A stretch of 20,071 bases of DNA from a virus. A program made the translations under genes and the position numbers. Below, in pieces: positions 1-6,218 of the stretch (position 1 is its first letter; every line of letters begins with the position of its first letter). Below the pieces are notes generated by a model. That model ran no database searches and was not told the origin of the DNA. It was given only the letters and a program-made list of their open reading frames with translations. The DNA is taken from positions 1-20,071 of the IMG/VR virus record IMGVR_UViG_3300025120_014603; one strand, written 5' to 3'.

Positions 1-703
1 CACCGTCCTTGCTAAAAATGAATTTGTTTTCATTTGTTTTGGTAATATTGTAAGGTCCAAAAAATTTAGTTAAGTGCATGGTCTCTGCCATGGATTTTTG
101 ATCAATAGCAAATGCTTTTGTTTCTTTAATTACTTTGTTTGTTTGATCAAAATCATGTATTTCAAAAGATAAACTTTCTTGTTGACCATCTTTTTTTATG
201 GTCATTATGTTGTTATCTAATTTCATTTCCATCATATCGAAATTATCAAAGAATTTTTTAGTTTCGCCTATTCTTATACTTTGGATTTTTTGTGTATAAG
301 AGTCTGCATTATTTGGTAAAGCATTTAAATTTTCATCGATTGCATCTACAGGCATTGAACCTTTATGGTATGTGTAAGAAAAATTATCAATGTTCGTAAG
401 TTTTTTTAAATCTGTTAAAAACTCTTTAATGCTGTTACCTAGCATTTCGTCTCTTGGAAATTCTATAAAAACTCTATACTTGCCATCTTGCATTGTGCCT
501 GGAGTTGCATCTGCATCTAAAACTTTTTTAAAACCTTTTTCAGCAAAACTTTCTAAATCTTTTGCTCCTGCCTGTGAATTACATACAAAGGATACAACAC
601 ATACGTCTTGGTCCTCTCCCATTTTGCTTTTGTATTGATCCACAGAAAATTGTTTTTCAACAATACCTTCTAGATCACCTGCTTTTAGTCCTTCTGCTAT
701 CAT
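1..703 (-). CDS. Unknown phage protein, C-terminus beyond the window edge
   Basis: This reading frame starts at an ATG at 703-701 and stays open to the left edge, giving at least 234 residues. It begins MIAEGLKAGDLEGIVEKQ and is rich in Lys, Asp and Phe. I see no membrane segment, signal peptide or catalytic motif. The ATG overlaps the stop of the preceding gene as TAATG, so the two are probably translationally coupled. The N-terminal part (roughly residues 1-130) reads as a small alpha/beta domain, and the rest is a charged region. It looks to me like one of the small conserved proteins found near the head genes of T4-like marine phages, but that is memory of a pattern and not a match I can check. 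Function is unknown. Confidence 0.75.
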   Translation of the reverse strand, partial: MIAEGLKAGDLEGIVEKQFSVDQYKSKMGEDQDVCVVSFVCNSQAGAKDLESFAEKGFKKVLDADATPGTMQDGKYRVFIEFPRDEMLGNSIKEFLTDLKKLTNIDNFSYTYHKGSMPVDAIDENLNALPNNADSYTQKIQSIRIGETKKFFDNFDMMEMKLDNNIMTIKKDGQQESLSFEIHDFDQTNKVIKETKAFAIDQKSMAETMHLTKFFGPYNITKTNENKFIFSKDG

Positions 704-1146
704 TAAATATTTTCTTCTTCTGGCTCTTGCACGTTTGTACTGTGTTTGAAGTTTCCTATTAGTTCTTTAGGCATTTTTATTTCAACTACCCATATATCAT
801 GTGAATCTATTTTGCCTTTTACAGTGCCCGGTCTGTAGTCGTCTGGTTTTTTAATTGTTCGAGGTTTGAAAAGAATATCTTTTTTATAAGTGACTTTGCA
901 ACCTCTATCTAGTAATCTTTTTCCACCCGATGGGTCTGGCATTTGATCTTCTAGCCACATAAATGAACAAGTGACAAAATGACGAGAGTCAATAGGGCCT
1001 TCTAAAAGTTCCCCGTCTTCCCAATTTTTGAACACATAAACATCTAGTGCATCTATTACACGTTCAAAATCCTTTAATATACCTAGACTAGGCGATATAC
1101 TGTATAAAGACTGTACGTTACGGATTATGTTTAAAATATCATGCAT
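703..1146 (-). CDS. Conserved phage protein, possibly virion structural
   Basis: The product is 147 residues if translation starts at the ATG at 1146-1144 (MHDILNIIRN). A TTG further upstream at 1179 would add 11 residues, but nothing supports it. The centre has the pattern VYVFKNWEDGELLEGP, then RHFVTCSFMW, then MPDPSGGKRLLDRGCKV. This resembles a family of small proteins I associate with the head/portal region of large marine myophages; I cannot confirm it. The C-terminal 15 residues are acidic. No enzyme motif is visible. The stop overlaps the start of the next gene (TAATG). No good Shine-Dalgarno sequence precedes the ATG, but an ACTAAATA lies 5 bases upstream and is a weak variant of the late-promoter-like motif seen elsewhere in this window. 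Confidence 0.72.
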   Translation of the reverse strand: MHDILNIIRNVQSLYSISPSLGILKDFERVIDALDVYVFKNWEDGELLEGPIDSRHFVTCSFMWLEDQMPDPSGGKRLLDRGCKVTYKKDILFKPRTIKKPDDYRPGTVKGKIDSHDIWVVEIKMPKELIGNFKHSTNVQEPEEENI

Positions 1147-1267
1147 GAGTATATTTAGTTCAAAAATGCATAGCGACAATTATGCTATTATTACTTGTAA
1201 ATGTACTCAGTAAATACTTTTATCAAATGTCTCGAAATACAGACACATCTAAACACAAAATTAACCT

Positions 1268-1273
1268 AAAGGA
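1268..1273 (+). promoter_or_regulatory. Shine-Dalgarno for the basic plus-strand protein
   Basis: AAAGGA lies five bases before the ATG at 1279. It is the main reason for choosing this frame and start over the overlapping frame that opens at 1182. Confidence 0.5.
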
Positions 1274-1278
1274 TTCAT

Positions 1279-1506
1279 ATGCTATTTTACAACAGTCTAC
1301 AACTACGACCATTATATCAAAGAAAATTATGGAGGCAAATGAAGAAAAAACGGGTGTACGACAAAAGAGTAAGGTTGTACATACTAAATCAAAATTGGTT
1401 AAAGATAAGAAAACAAAAAGACAGGAGGAGAAGAAGAATTTTAACTAAGATATACAAAGCAAAAAGATCAGCATTTCTTAGACATAGATACGCAAATTTT
1501 ATTTAA
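1279..1506 (+). CDS. Small, highly basic protein on the opposite strand
   Basis: This is a 75-residue frame on the plus strand, against the direction of nearly all its neighbours. It is supported by a good ribosome binding site: AAAGGA at 1268-1273, five bases before the ATG. The product is extremely rich in Arg and Lys, including a run of five Arg near residue 50, and has few acidic residues, so binding to nucleic acid or an acidic surface is plausible. A second in-frame ATG at 1339 follows GGAGG by only three bases and could give a 55-residue form. It ends at 1506, overlapping the last three bases of the convergent gene that ends at 1503. A longer frame from 1182 overlaps it in another phase but lacks a comparable start site. 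Function is unknown. Confidence 0.45.
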   Translation: MLFYNSLQLRPLYQRKLWRQMKKKRVYDKRVRLYILNQNWLKIRKQKDRRRRRILTKIYKAKRSAFLRHRYANFI

Positions 1507-1766
1507 TTTTTTAAAAAACTATCAATTGCTTCAGCATAATACTTTTTGTAGTGTTGTTCTAATTTTTCATACTCAACCTGTTCTACTCCGGGTAACACAC
1601 ACTTTAAAACTTTTTTATTCAATAAATCTAATACAACTTTAGATTTTGTCATTTTTCCAGCACCAATTTTTTTCTTGCTTAATTCAACCACTTCGTCAAA
1701 TTTTTTATCAGGTTTCTGAATATAGTTGACAATAAGATATCTTTTTTTACTATGTTTAGTACCCAT
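1503..1766 (-). CDS. 87-residue conserved phage protein, unknown function
   Basis: I start this gene at the ATG at 1766-1764, which overlaps the stop of the membrane-protein gene upstream as TAATG. The frame stays open to 1979, but that extension would run across the whole neighbouring membrane-protein gene and looks spurious. The product starts MGTKHSKKRYLIVNYIQKP. It alternates short beta-strand-like stretches (YLIVNYI, KVVLDLL, KVLKCVL) with charged helices and ends in a Tyr-rich helix. I recall similar 'YLIVNYIQKP..KFDEVVE' proteins in T4-like marine phages, without a known role. It ends against the convergent plus-strand gene, with a three-base overlap. Confidence 0.75.
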   Translation of the reverse strand: MGTKHSKKRYLIVNYIQKPDKKFDEVVELSKKKIGAGKMTKSKVVLDLLNKKVLKCVLPGVEQVEYEKLEQHYKKYYAEAIDSFLKN

Positions 1767-2011
1767 TATGCTATCCAATTCCATATTGCTCTTAAGGCCA
1801 ATAGCAAATACATTAGTTCCATTAATGCTCTTGGAGTGTCGCCATCTTTGATACCCATATAAATCCATATAGAACAACTGCATGTAGCAATCGCCCAACC
1901 CATCCATTGTGTTTCCACATTGGCATTTGATAGTATAAATGCTCCTATCATGGCTAATAAAAAGCCCGTCCATCTCCAACCATCAATATCTTTGTAGTAT
2001 CTAATTTTCAT
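1766..2011 (-). CDS. Small inner-membrane protein (81 residues)
   Basis: The protein opens with a charged stretch (MKIRYYKDIDG). Two or three hydrophobic segments follow: about residues 16-29 (FLLAMIGAFILS), 38-52 (GWAIATCSCSIWIYM) and 62-79 (ALMELMYLLLALRAIWNW). It should sit in the host inner membrane. Its ATG is one base after the stop of another small membrane-protein gene, and its stop overlaps the next start as TAATG. The four genes from the clamp loader down to 1503 are therefore read as a chain. Proteins of this look recur in marine T4-like phages without a known function. Roles in host takeover or lysis control are guesses. Confidence 0.8.
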   Translation of the reverse strand: MKIRYYKDIDGWRWTGFLLAMIGAFILSNANVETQWMGWAIATCSCSIWIYMGIKDGDTPRALMELMYLLLALRAIWNWIA

Positions 2012-2012
2012 T

Positions 2013-2183
2013 CTACCACCAACCTAATATTCTTCCATTACCTATTATTATCATACTGCAAGTGAAAATGTGTAGAACTACCCAAAAAGTTCTAATTAGA
2101 GCAACTTGTTTATCGTAAGGTCGTGTTTTCTTATCTGAGAAACTGCCTAGGGCATACAACCAAACTTTTAACCAATTACGCAT
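2013..2183 (-). CDS. Small membrane protein (56 residues)
   Basis: I translated this short frame by hand. It starts at an ATG at 2183-2181 inside the end of the clamp-loader gene (ATGCGTAA, where TAA is the stop of gp44) and ends with TAG at 2015-2013, one base before the next ATG. The product begins MRNWLKVWLYALGSFSDKK. It has one clear hydrophobic segment (about residues 31-48, IRTFWVVLHIFTCSMIII) and ends NGRILGWW. The tight overlaps on both sides, the membrane segment and the lack of any other frame in this 165-base interval support it as a real gene. With its neighbour it forms a pair of small membrane proteins of unknown role. Confidence 0.75.
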   Translation of the reverse strand: MRNWLKVWLYALGSFSDKKTRPYDKQVALIRTFWVVLHIFTCSMIIIGNGRILGWW

Positions 2184-3102
2184 TTTGCAGTCTTGCTAGT
2201 TTTATCATAACACTTGCTAGATTTATTTCTGGATCTGCAACAAATGAATGATCAACTAGTCCTTGTTTGATTATTAGTATTGCTTTGTCTTGAGAGTCTT
2301 CGTCTTTGGATATGATTTCCAAGTTGTCATACAACCATCTAAATATTTCTTCACACTCTTCTGGTCTTGCTTGAGCACACACCAGTTTCCTTGCTTCATT
2401 TATTTTGCCTGCCTTGAATAGTTCAACCATTTTTAATCTGTAGTCCTGTTGATGTGAATCACCTTTAGCTGGCGCAACAAGTTTGCCGTCTCTGGTATTC
2501 ATTTGTACCATGTTAATACATTTTCTCAGATCCGGGTATGTAGCTTTTACATATGTGTCTAATGTGTCTATGTCCTGTTCAACTTTTTCTTCTATTAGTA
2601 TAGTGGCTACTCTAGCTGTAAATTCATTTTTGTCAATTGTTTCAATGTGAAAGCCTTGACATCTTGAATGAAGTGCAGGTATGACTCTGTTGGGATAGTT
2701 GCAAGTTAAAATAAATCTAGCTGATGTATGATACGTTTCCATCACGCCACGTAAGGCCGCTTGTCCGTTTGGAGTTATATAGTCTGCTTCATCTAGTAAA
2801 ACATACTTGAAAGCACCAAATGGCATGATTTGCACAAAATTTATAATTTTATCTCTTACTGTGTCAACACTGTTTTCTCTTGAAGCATTTATTTCAAGTA
2901 TGTCGTATGCATCTACTTTTAACTCTTGAAATAATATTTTAGCCAATGTAGTTTTACCCACACCCGGAGCACCAGAAAATAACAAGTGAGGAATAGCACC
3001 GTCTTTTATCCATGCTTGTATTTGCTGTCGTTGTTGATCATCTCTGACTACATAATCTTTTAATGTATCAGGACGATATTTTTCTACCCAAAGTTCTTTC
3101 AT
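2176..3102 (-). CDS. gp44: Sliding-clamp loader ATPase subunit (T4 gp44 / RFC-small type)
   Basis: This AAA+ ATPase loads the ring-shaped sliding clamp onto primer-template DNA for the replicative polymerase. In T4, gp44 acts as a tetramer with gp62. Starting at the ATG at 3102 (MKELWVEKYRP, the canonical RFC opening), the protein is 308 residues, close to T4 gp44 (about 319). Visible motifs are Walker A GAPGVGKT (44-51), Walker B LLDEAD (102-107), sensor 1 around FILTCNYPN (130-138) and the SRC arginine-finger motif (146-148). A C-terminal helical collar follows. The frame stays open to 3165, but those 21 residues precede the family start and lie inside the upstream gene. The start overlaps the phosphomannomutase-like gene by 35 bases. 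No gp62 or gp45 gene is recognisable in this window. Confidence 0.95.
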   Translation of the reverse strand: MKELWVEKYRPDTLKDYVVRDDQQRQQIQAWIKDGAIPHLLFSGAPGVGKTTLAKILFQELKVDAYDILEINASRENSVDTVRDKIINFVQIMPFGAFKYVLLDEADYITPNGQAALRGVMETYHTSARFILTCNYPNRVIPALHSRCQGFHIETIDKNEFTARVATILIEEKVEQDIDTLDTYVKATYPDLRKCINMVQMNTRDGKLVAPAKGDSHQQDYRLKMVELFKAGKINEARKLVCAQARPEECEEIFRWLYDNLEIISKDEDSQDKAILIIKQGLVDHSFVADPEINLASVMIKLARLQNA

Positions 3103-3793
3103 ATAATATATTTTTTGTATCCTTCCAATTGCTAACAGCATAACACGAACCACGTGCTTGGTCAATGATTACCTGTTTTAAAGGATAATCATTTCCATGC
3201 GTGTTCATTGCATCACCAAAAAAATGTAATGTATCATTTTGATCAAAGTCCTTGATAATCTGACTTTTGTTTGCACCCTTAGGAGCAATATCTATTCCTG
3301 TTTCTCCACCAACAGTGGCCTCTAACTCTGTAAACAGTTTATTAAATTTTTTGGAAATTGTTTCACGTTCCTTATTTGCAATATCCCATTCACGATATTT
3401 TGCACGTTGTTTTAGTGTGCATTTTCTACCTACTACACTGAAATTTAACATACAAGCACGTTGCTCTAGATGATTGCCTGTTTTTTCATTAAACTCACTT
3501 TCTTTTAGACAGGATTGCAAAAATTCACTTGCCCTTTGAGGTATGATCCAATTGTCACGTCTTATGTTTTGATTTTTTTCCCAAACATCACTGCCTGAAC
3601 AGTTGTAAACACGTTTGGCTAAATTGTAAATTTGTTCACCAACTTGTTCTATGGTTTTTTGTTTGTCACTGCCTGTGATTAGATATACATGATTTTCTCT
3701 ACAAAAATTTTTAAAAAAAACAGCAAAGTCTGAATCTATTGTTTGACGACTAGGAGTAAGTGTGCCGTCAACGTCAAATATAAATCTTTCCAT
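3068..3793 (-). CDS. Phosphomannomutase-like HAD-superfamily enzyme
   Basis: The 241-residue product matches the layout of eukaryotic-type alpha-phosphomannomutases (PMM1/PMM2, about 246 residues). These convert mannose-6-phosphate to mannose-1-phosphate on the route to GDP-mannose. HAD motif I is FDVDGTLT (6-13, nucleophile D7 and acid D9). Motif II is the T40-G-S-D segment. The substrate-cap signature NFSVVGR lies at 117-123, followed by an ER..I..KF helix. The motif III Lys is probably K176 in KGANKSQ. Motif IV is GDAMNTHGNDY (193-203). All expected catalytic residues are present. The start overlaps the stop of a 39-residue membrane peptide (TAATG), and the end overlaps gp44 by 35 bases. 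A host-derived role in sugar-nucleotide supply is likely, but a different phosphosugar phosphatase or mutase activity cannot be excluded. Confidence 0.85.
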   Translation of the reverse strand: MERFIFDVDGTLTPSRQTIDSDFAVFFKNFCRENHVYLITGSDKQKTIEQVGEQIYNLAKRVYNCSGSDVWEKNQNIRRDNWIIPQRASEFLQSCLKESEFNEKTGNHLEQRACMLNFSVVGRKCTLKQRAKYREWDIANKERETISKKFNKLFTELEATVGGETGIDIAPKGANKSQIIKDFDQNDTLHFFGDAMNTHGNDYPLKQVIIDQARGSCYAVSNWKDTKNILYERTLGRKISS

Positions 3794-3912
3794 TAACTTT
3801 GTAAGTAATTTAAAAATAGAACCAAACTGTAAAACAATAAACCAATAAGTCCTAATCCTGTCATTGCTTGTTTCACTGTTCTAAATGCTTTTGCTTTTTG
3901 TGATATTTTCAT
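3793..3912 (-). CDS. 39-residue single-span membrane peptide
   Basis: I found this short frame by hand between the ParB-like and phosphomannomutase-like genes. The ATG at 3912-3910 is preceded by a very strong ribosome binding site (AGGAGG followed by four A), which overlaps the stop of the gene upstream. The product begins MKISQKAKAFRTVKQAM, a basic amphipathic stretch, and continues with one hydrophobic helix (about residues 18-35, TGLGLIGLLFYSLVLFLN). It ends by overlapping the next ATG as TAATG. The positive-inside rule suggests a cytoplasmic N-terminus. Function is unknown. Its position between metabolic genes, four genes after cytochrome b in the same chain, makes an accessory role at the membrane possible but unproven. 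Confidence 0.7.
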   Translation of the reverse strand: MKISQKAKAFRTVKQAMTGLGLIGLLFYSLVLFLNYLQS

Positions 3913-3913
3913 T

Positions 3914-3922
3914 TTTCCTCCT
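3914..3922 (-). promoter_or_regulatory. Strong Shine-Dalgarno before the 39-residue peptide
   Basis: Read on the minus strand this is TAGGAGGAA, followed by AA and the ATG at 3912. It overlaps the TAG stop of the ParB-like gene. It is one of the best ribosome binding sites in the window and supports the very short gene as real. Confidence 0.6.
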
Positions 3923-4313
3923 AATGTAACATTGCTTGTAATACTGCCCAGTGTGCCACTATGCCACTGGTATCCAATTTGTAATTGAATTCTTTGTCTA
4001 TGTCTCTTAATAACTTGTTAACTTTTGCCATTGTAAGTCCAACCCTTACAGGAATTTGTAGTGCGTAAATTGTTTTTTTGTTTTTCTTTTTGGCGGCTTG
4101 TACTCTATGCCAACCATCTGCTAACACATAATATCCTGAATCTTTTATTGGAGTAACTAGTATAGGCTGGTCACTGCCTTCTCTAGCCAGTTTTGCAATC
4201 CATTTTCTTTTTTCTGTATTAAGAGGCCTTTCAACTCCTAGGCCCAATTCTGCAAGTGTAACTAATTTTTCGATTGAAACATGGCAGGGTATAGGTGTGT
4301 AATTATTTGCCAC
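3921..4313 (-). CDS. ParB/Srx-like domain protein
   Basis: The core resembles ParB-like nuclease / sulfiredoxin-like domains, which occur in chromosome-partitioning proteins, nucleases and phage DNA-modification factors. Around the middle it has QPILVTPIKDSGYYVLADGW followed by HRVQAAKKKNKKTI. This is close to the family's pattern of 'preference for a value, then a DGxHRxxAA' loop, with Trp in place of the second Gly/Asn. I choose a GTG start at 4313, because AAGGA sits five bases before it and it leads directly into [11 protein letters not shown], a typical domain opening. The frame stays open to an ATG at 4403, but that adds a Lys/Arg-rich stretch that overlaps the Zn-ribbon gene. Even with the GTG the overlap is 52 bases. 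The true activity is not visible from sequence. Confidence 0.72.
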   Translation of the reverse strand: MANNYTPIPCHVSIEKLVTLAELGLGVERPLNTEKRKWIAKLAREGSDQPILVTPIKDSGYYVLADGWHRVQAAKKKNKKTIYALQIPVRVGLTMAKVNKLLRDIDKEFNYKLDTSGIVAHWAVLQAMLH

Positions 4314-4510
4314 TCTTTTCCTTTTGGATAAGGTGCTTTTCTTAGTTCCCAATCTTTTACGTTGTTTTCTTTGTGCCATTCGTCTACGCATTTTGGACCA
4401 CAAAAAGGAATAATTTTTCTATGGTCGAATTTAGTATAGTATAAACTATCGAACCAGTAAACGCAAGGATAAAAGTTGGTTGCACATTTACCACATGTGA
4501 ACTCTGTCAT
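4262..4510 (-). CDS. Small Zn-ribbon-like protein coupled to cytochrome b
   Basis: The product is 82 residues. It has CGKC near the N-terminus (residues 6-9), one further Cys at 16, and CGPKC at about 37-41 followed by a helix (VDEWHKENN), so a Zn-binding fold of two Cys pairs is likely. Between them lies an aromatic-rich stretch ([16 protein letters not shown]). The ATG overlaps the TGA stop of cytochrome b as ATGA, the strongest form of translational coupling in this operon, so the two should be made together. I do not recognise a named family. It could be a DNA-, RNA- or protein-binding Zn finger. An assembly factor for the cytochrome is a guess based only on coupling. Confidence 0.8.
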   Translation of the reverse strand: MTEFTCGKCATNFYPCVYWFDSLYYTKFDHRKIIPFCGPKCVDEWHKENNVKDWELRKAPYPKGKEWQIITHLYPAMFQSKN

Positions 4511-5766
4511 TTTTTGGATTTTTTATAGAGGTGTATAGCCGCAGGTGGTGGTGTTGGTTTTTCTGTCCAACCCACAACAGGTGCAATTACTATGAAAAAC
4601 AAAAACCAATATGCTGTTCCTATTTGACTTAGAAGCACAAAAGGTTGCTCTGCTGGCATGGCTCCACAGTACATCAATAAGAAAAAGTCTGCTACCAATA
4701 TCCATACAAACTGTTTCCAGATTGGTCTGTAAATTGAACTTCTAATTTTACTAGTATCTAACCATGGTAGTAAACCAATTATACCGATTGCTGACACCAT
4801 TGCAATGACTCCACCTAGTTTGTCAGGTATTGCTCTCAGCACTGCGTACCAAGGTAAAAAGTACCACTCAGGCACAATGTGTGCAGGTGTCACTAGTGGA
4901 TTGGCTTTTATATAGTTGTCAGGGTGTCCAAGATAGTTTGGCATAAAAAATAAAAATGCCGCAAATATCAAAATGAAAACTAAAAATGCAAATAGATCTT
5001 TTGTTGTGACATAAGGATGAAAACTTATTGTGTCTCTGGTGTCTTTGGGTTCAACACCTGTTGGATTGTTTGAACCTGTCATGTGTAAAGCAATTACATG
5101 AAAAACAACAACACCTAATATTACAAACGCAATAAGCCAGTGTAACACATAGAATCTGTTTAGTGTTGGATCGTCAACTGCATATGCACCCCATAACCAA
5201 TATGTGATTGTTTCACCAACATATGGTATGGCACCAAATAAACTTGTGATAACAGTTGCTCCCCAAAAACTCATCTGTCCCCATGGTAGAGTGTATCCTA
5301 AAAATGCAGTTGCTACCATTAAGAAATAAATTATCAATCCTAAAATCCACATTAGTTCTCTAGGTGATTTGTAAGAACCAAAATACAATCCGCGGAACAT
5401 GTGAATATACACCGCAATAAAGAAGAACGATGCTAGGTTCATGTGCATGTACCTTATCAGCCAACCATAGTTGACATCACGCATAATTTTTTCAACACTG
5501 TCAAATGCGTCTGTGGTGGACGGTTTATAATGCATTCCTAATATTAGGCCTGTGATTATTAAACCCAACAAACAGAATGTCAATATTGCACCAAAACTCC
5601 AAAAGTACGACAAATTTTTTGGCACTTGGAAATCCAAGTACTCGTTCTTGAACATTCTAAATATAGGAAGTCTGTTGTCTAGCCAACCTAATACGCCTTT
5701 AAACGGTGATGTGTTTTCTGAAACTTTGTTTGTGTTTACTGGTTTATATTTTTTTTCTTCTTCCAT
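4507..5766 (-). CDS. petB: Cytochrome b, quinol-oxidising core subunit of the bc1 complex
   Basis: This is a full-length 419-residue cytochrome b of alphaproteobacterial/mitochondrial bc1 type, an integral inner-membrane protein that oxidises quinol and carries electrons through haems bL and bH. The four haem ligands are H108 and H122 (helix B) and H209 and H223 (helix D). Both pairs are 14 residues apart, which is the bc1 rather than b6f spacing. The Qo-site motif PEWY is at 299-302, with [19 protein letters not shown] at about 157-175. Qi-site positions H228, K256 and D257 match, as does LHMTGSNNP (227-235). About eight membrane helices fit the unsplit bc1 form. No Rieske or cytochrome c1 gene is nearby. 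It starts three bases after the co-chaperonin stop and ends with an ATGA overlap into the Zn-ribbon gene, so it is embedded in the phage operon. A host-derived auxiliary metabolic gene is the best reading. Confidence 0.97.
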   Translation of the reverse strand: MEEEKKYKPVNTNKVSENTSPFKGVLGWLDNRLPIFRMFKNEYLDFQVPKNLSYFWSFGAILTFCLLGLIITGLILGMHYKPSTTDAFDSVEKIMRDVNYGWLIRYMHMNLASFFFIAVYIHMFRGLYFGSYKSPRELMWILGLIIYFLMVATAFLGYTLPWGQMSFWGATVITSLFGAIPYVGETITYWLWGAYAVDDPTLNRFYVLHWLIAFVILGVVVFHVIALHMTGSNNPTGVEPKDTRDTISFHPYVTTKDLFAFLVFILIFAAFLFFMPNYLGHPDNYIKANPLVTPAHIVPEWYFLPWYAVLRAIPDKLGGVIAMVSAIGIIGLLPWLDTSKIRSSIYRPIWKQFVWILVADFFLLMYCGAMPAEQPFVLLSQIGTAYWFLFFIVIAPVVGWTEKPTPPPAAIHLYKKSKK

Positions 5767-5769
5767 ACA

Positions 5770-6216
5770 TTAATCATTACCTGGCAATTTTGTCATTTGT
5801 TTTGCACCACCCATGTTAATGTAACCAGCCTTTGATGCAACTTCATCCCCAGGATCATTTTCTGAAACAAGAAGAATGTCGTTTTCGTCTATCATTCTCA
5901 CTTCTAATTCAGTGTGTTGCTTTTTGACTTTGAACGCTCTTGACCATCTTCCATGTGCTACCATAACCCATTCGCCAACTTTTACATCTTTTTGTTGACT
6001 GCCAACAGCATACACTTTGGCCCATCTTGGGTGAATACCGTGATCTGATCCATCATCGTCGGGCATAATAATTCCGCCTTTGGTTTTTATTTCACCAAAT
6101 TTCATGTGCGATACCAATACTCTTTTCTTTAAAGGTACAATGTCATTTTCCACGGTCCATGTTTTTCCACCGTGTGATCCAAATCCTTTTGCTTGTAAGT
6201 CTTCTATCTGTCCCAT
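5770..6216 (-). CDS. gp31: Co-chaperonin, GroES / T4 gp31 type
   Basis: The 148-residue protein has the GroES beta-barrel pattern. NDIVPLKKRVLVSHMKFGEIKTKGGIIMPDD covers the first strands and the mobile loop that contacts GroEL, and AKVYAVGSQQKDVKVGEWVMVAHGRW covers the later strands. In T4, gp31 replaces host GroES so that GroEL can fold the large capsid protein gp23. The loop is extended compared with GroES (about 97 residues), and there is an extra N-terminal segment (EDLQAKGFGSHGGK) of the kind seen in T4-like marine phages. It begins two bases after the SGNH hydrolase stop, and cytochrome b follows three bases after its own stop. The same expression timing for the capsid chaperone and the respiratory subunit is implied. 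Confidence 0.9.
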   Translation of the reverse strand: MGQIEDLQAKGFGSHGGKTWTVENDIVPLKKRVLVSHMKFGEIKTKGGIIMPDDDGSDHGIHPRWAKVYAVGSQQKDVKVGEWVMVAHGRWSRAFKVKKQHTELEVRMIDENDILLVSENDPGDEVASKAGYINMGGAKQMTKLPGND

Positions 6217-6218
6217 TT

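Noticed and set aside
1147-1179. TTG start and 11 extra residues for the gene ending at 703
   Set aside because: No ribosome binding site supports it, and an ATG exists at 1146.
1182-1448. 88-codon plus-strand frame overlapping the basic protein
   Set aside because: No ribosome binding site, Thr/Lys low complexity, and it overlaps a frame with a good site (AAAGGA before 1279). Both could be false.
1767-1979. N-terminal extension of the 87-residue gene
   Set aside because: It runs across the membrane-protein gene in another frame. The TAATG junction at 1766 gives a better start.
4314-4403. Lys/Arg-rich N-terminal extension of the ParB-like gene
   Set aside because: It lies in another frame of the Zn-ribbon gene. 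A GTG at 4313 with AAGGA five bases ahead leads straight into the domain. The choice is not final.
4507-5766. Host contamination or a chimeric assembly as the source of cytochrome b
   Set aside because: The gene joins phage genes by a 3-base gap on one side and a 4-base overlap on the other, and its base composition looks like its neighbours by eye. Read-level proof is not available here.
4507-5766. b6f-type cytochrome (cyanophage photosynthesis gene)
   Set aside because: The b6f form is split into b6 and subunit IV and has one extra residue between the helix D His ligands. This protein is unsplit, with 13 residues between H209 and H223.
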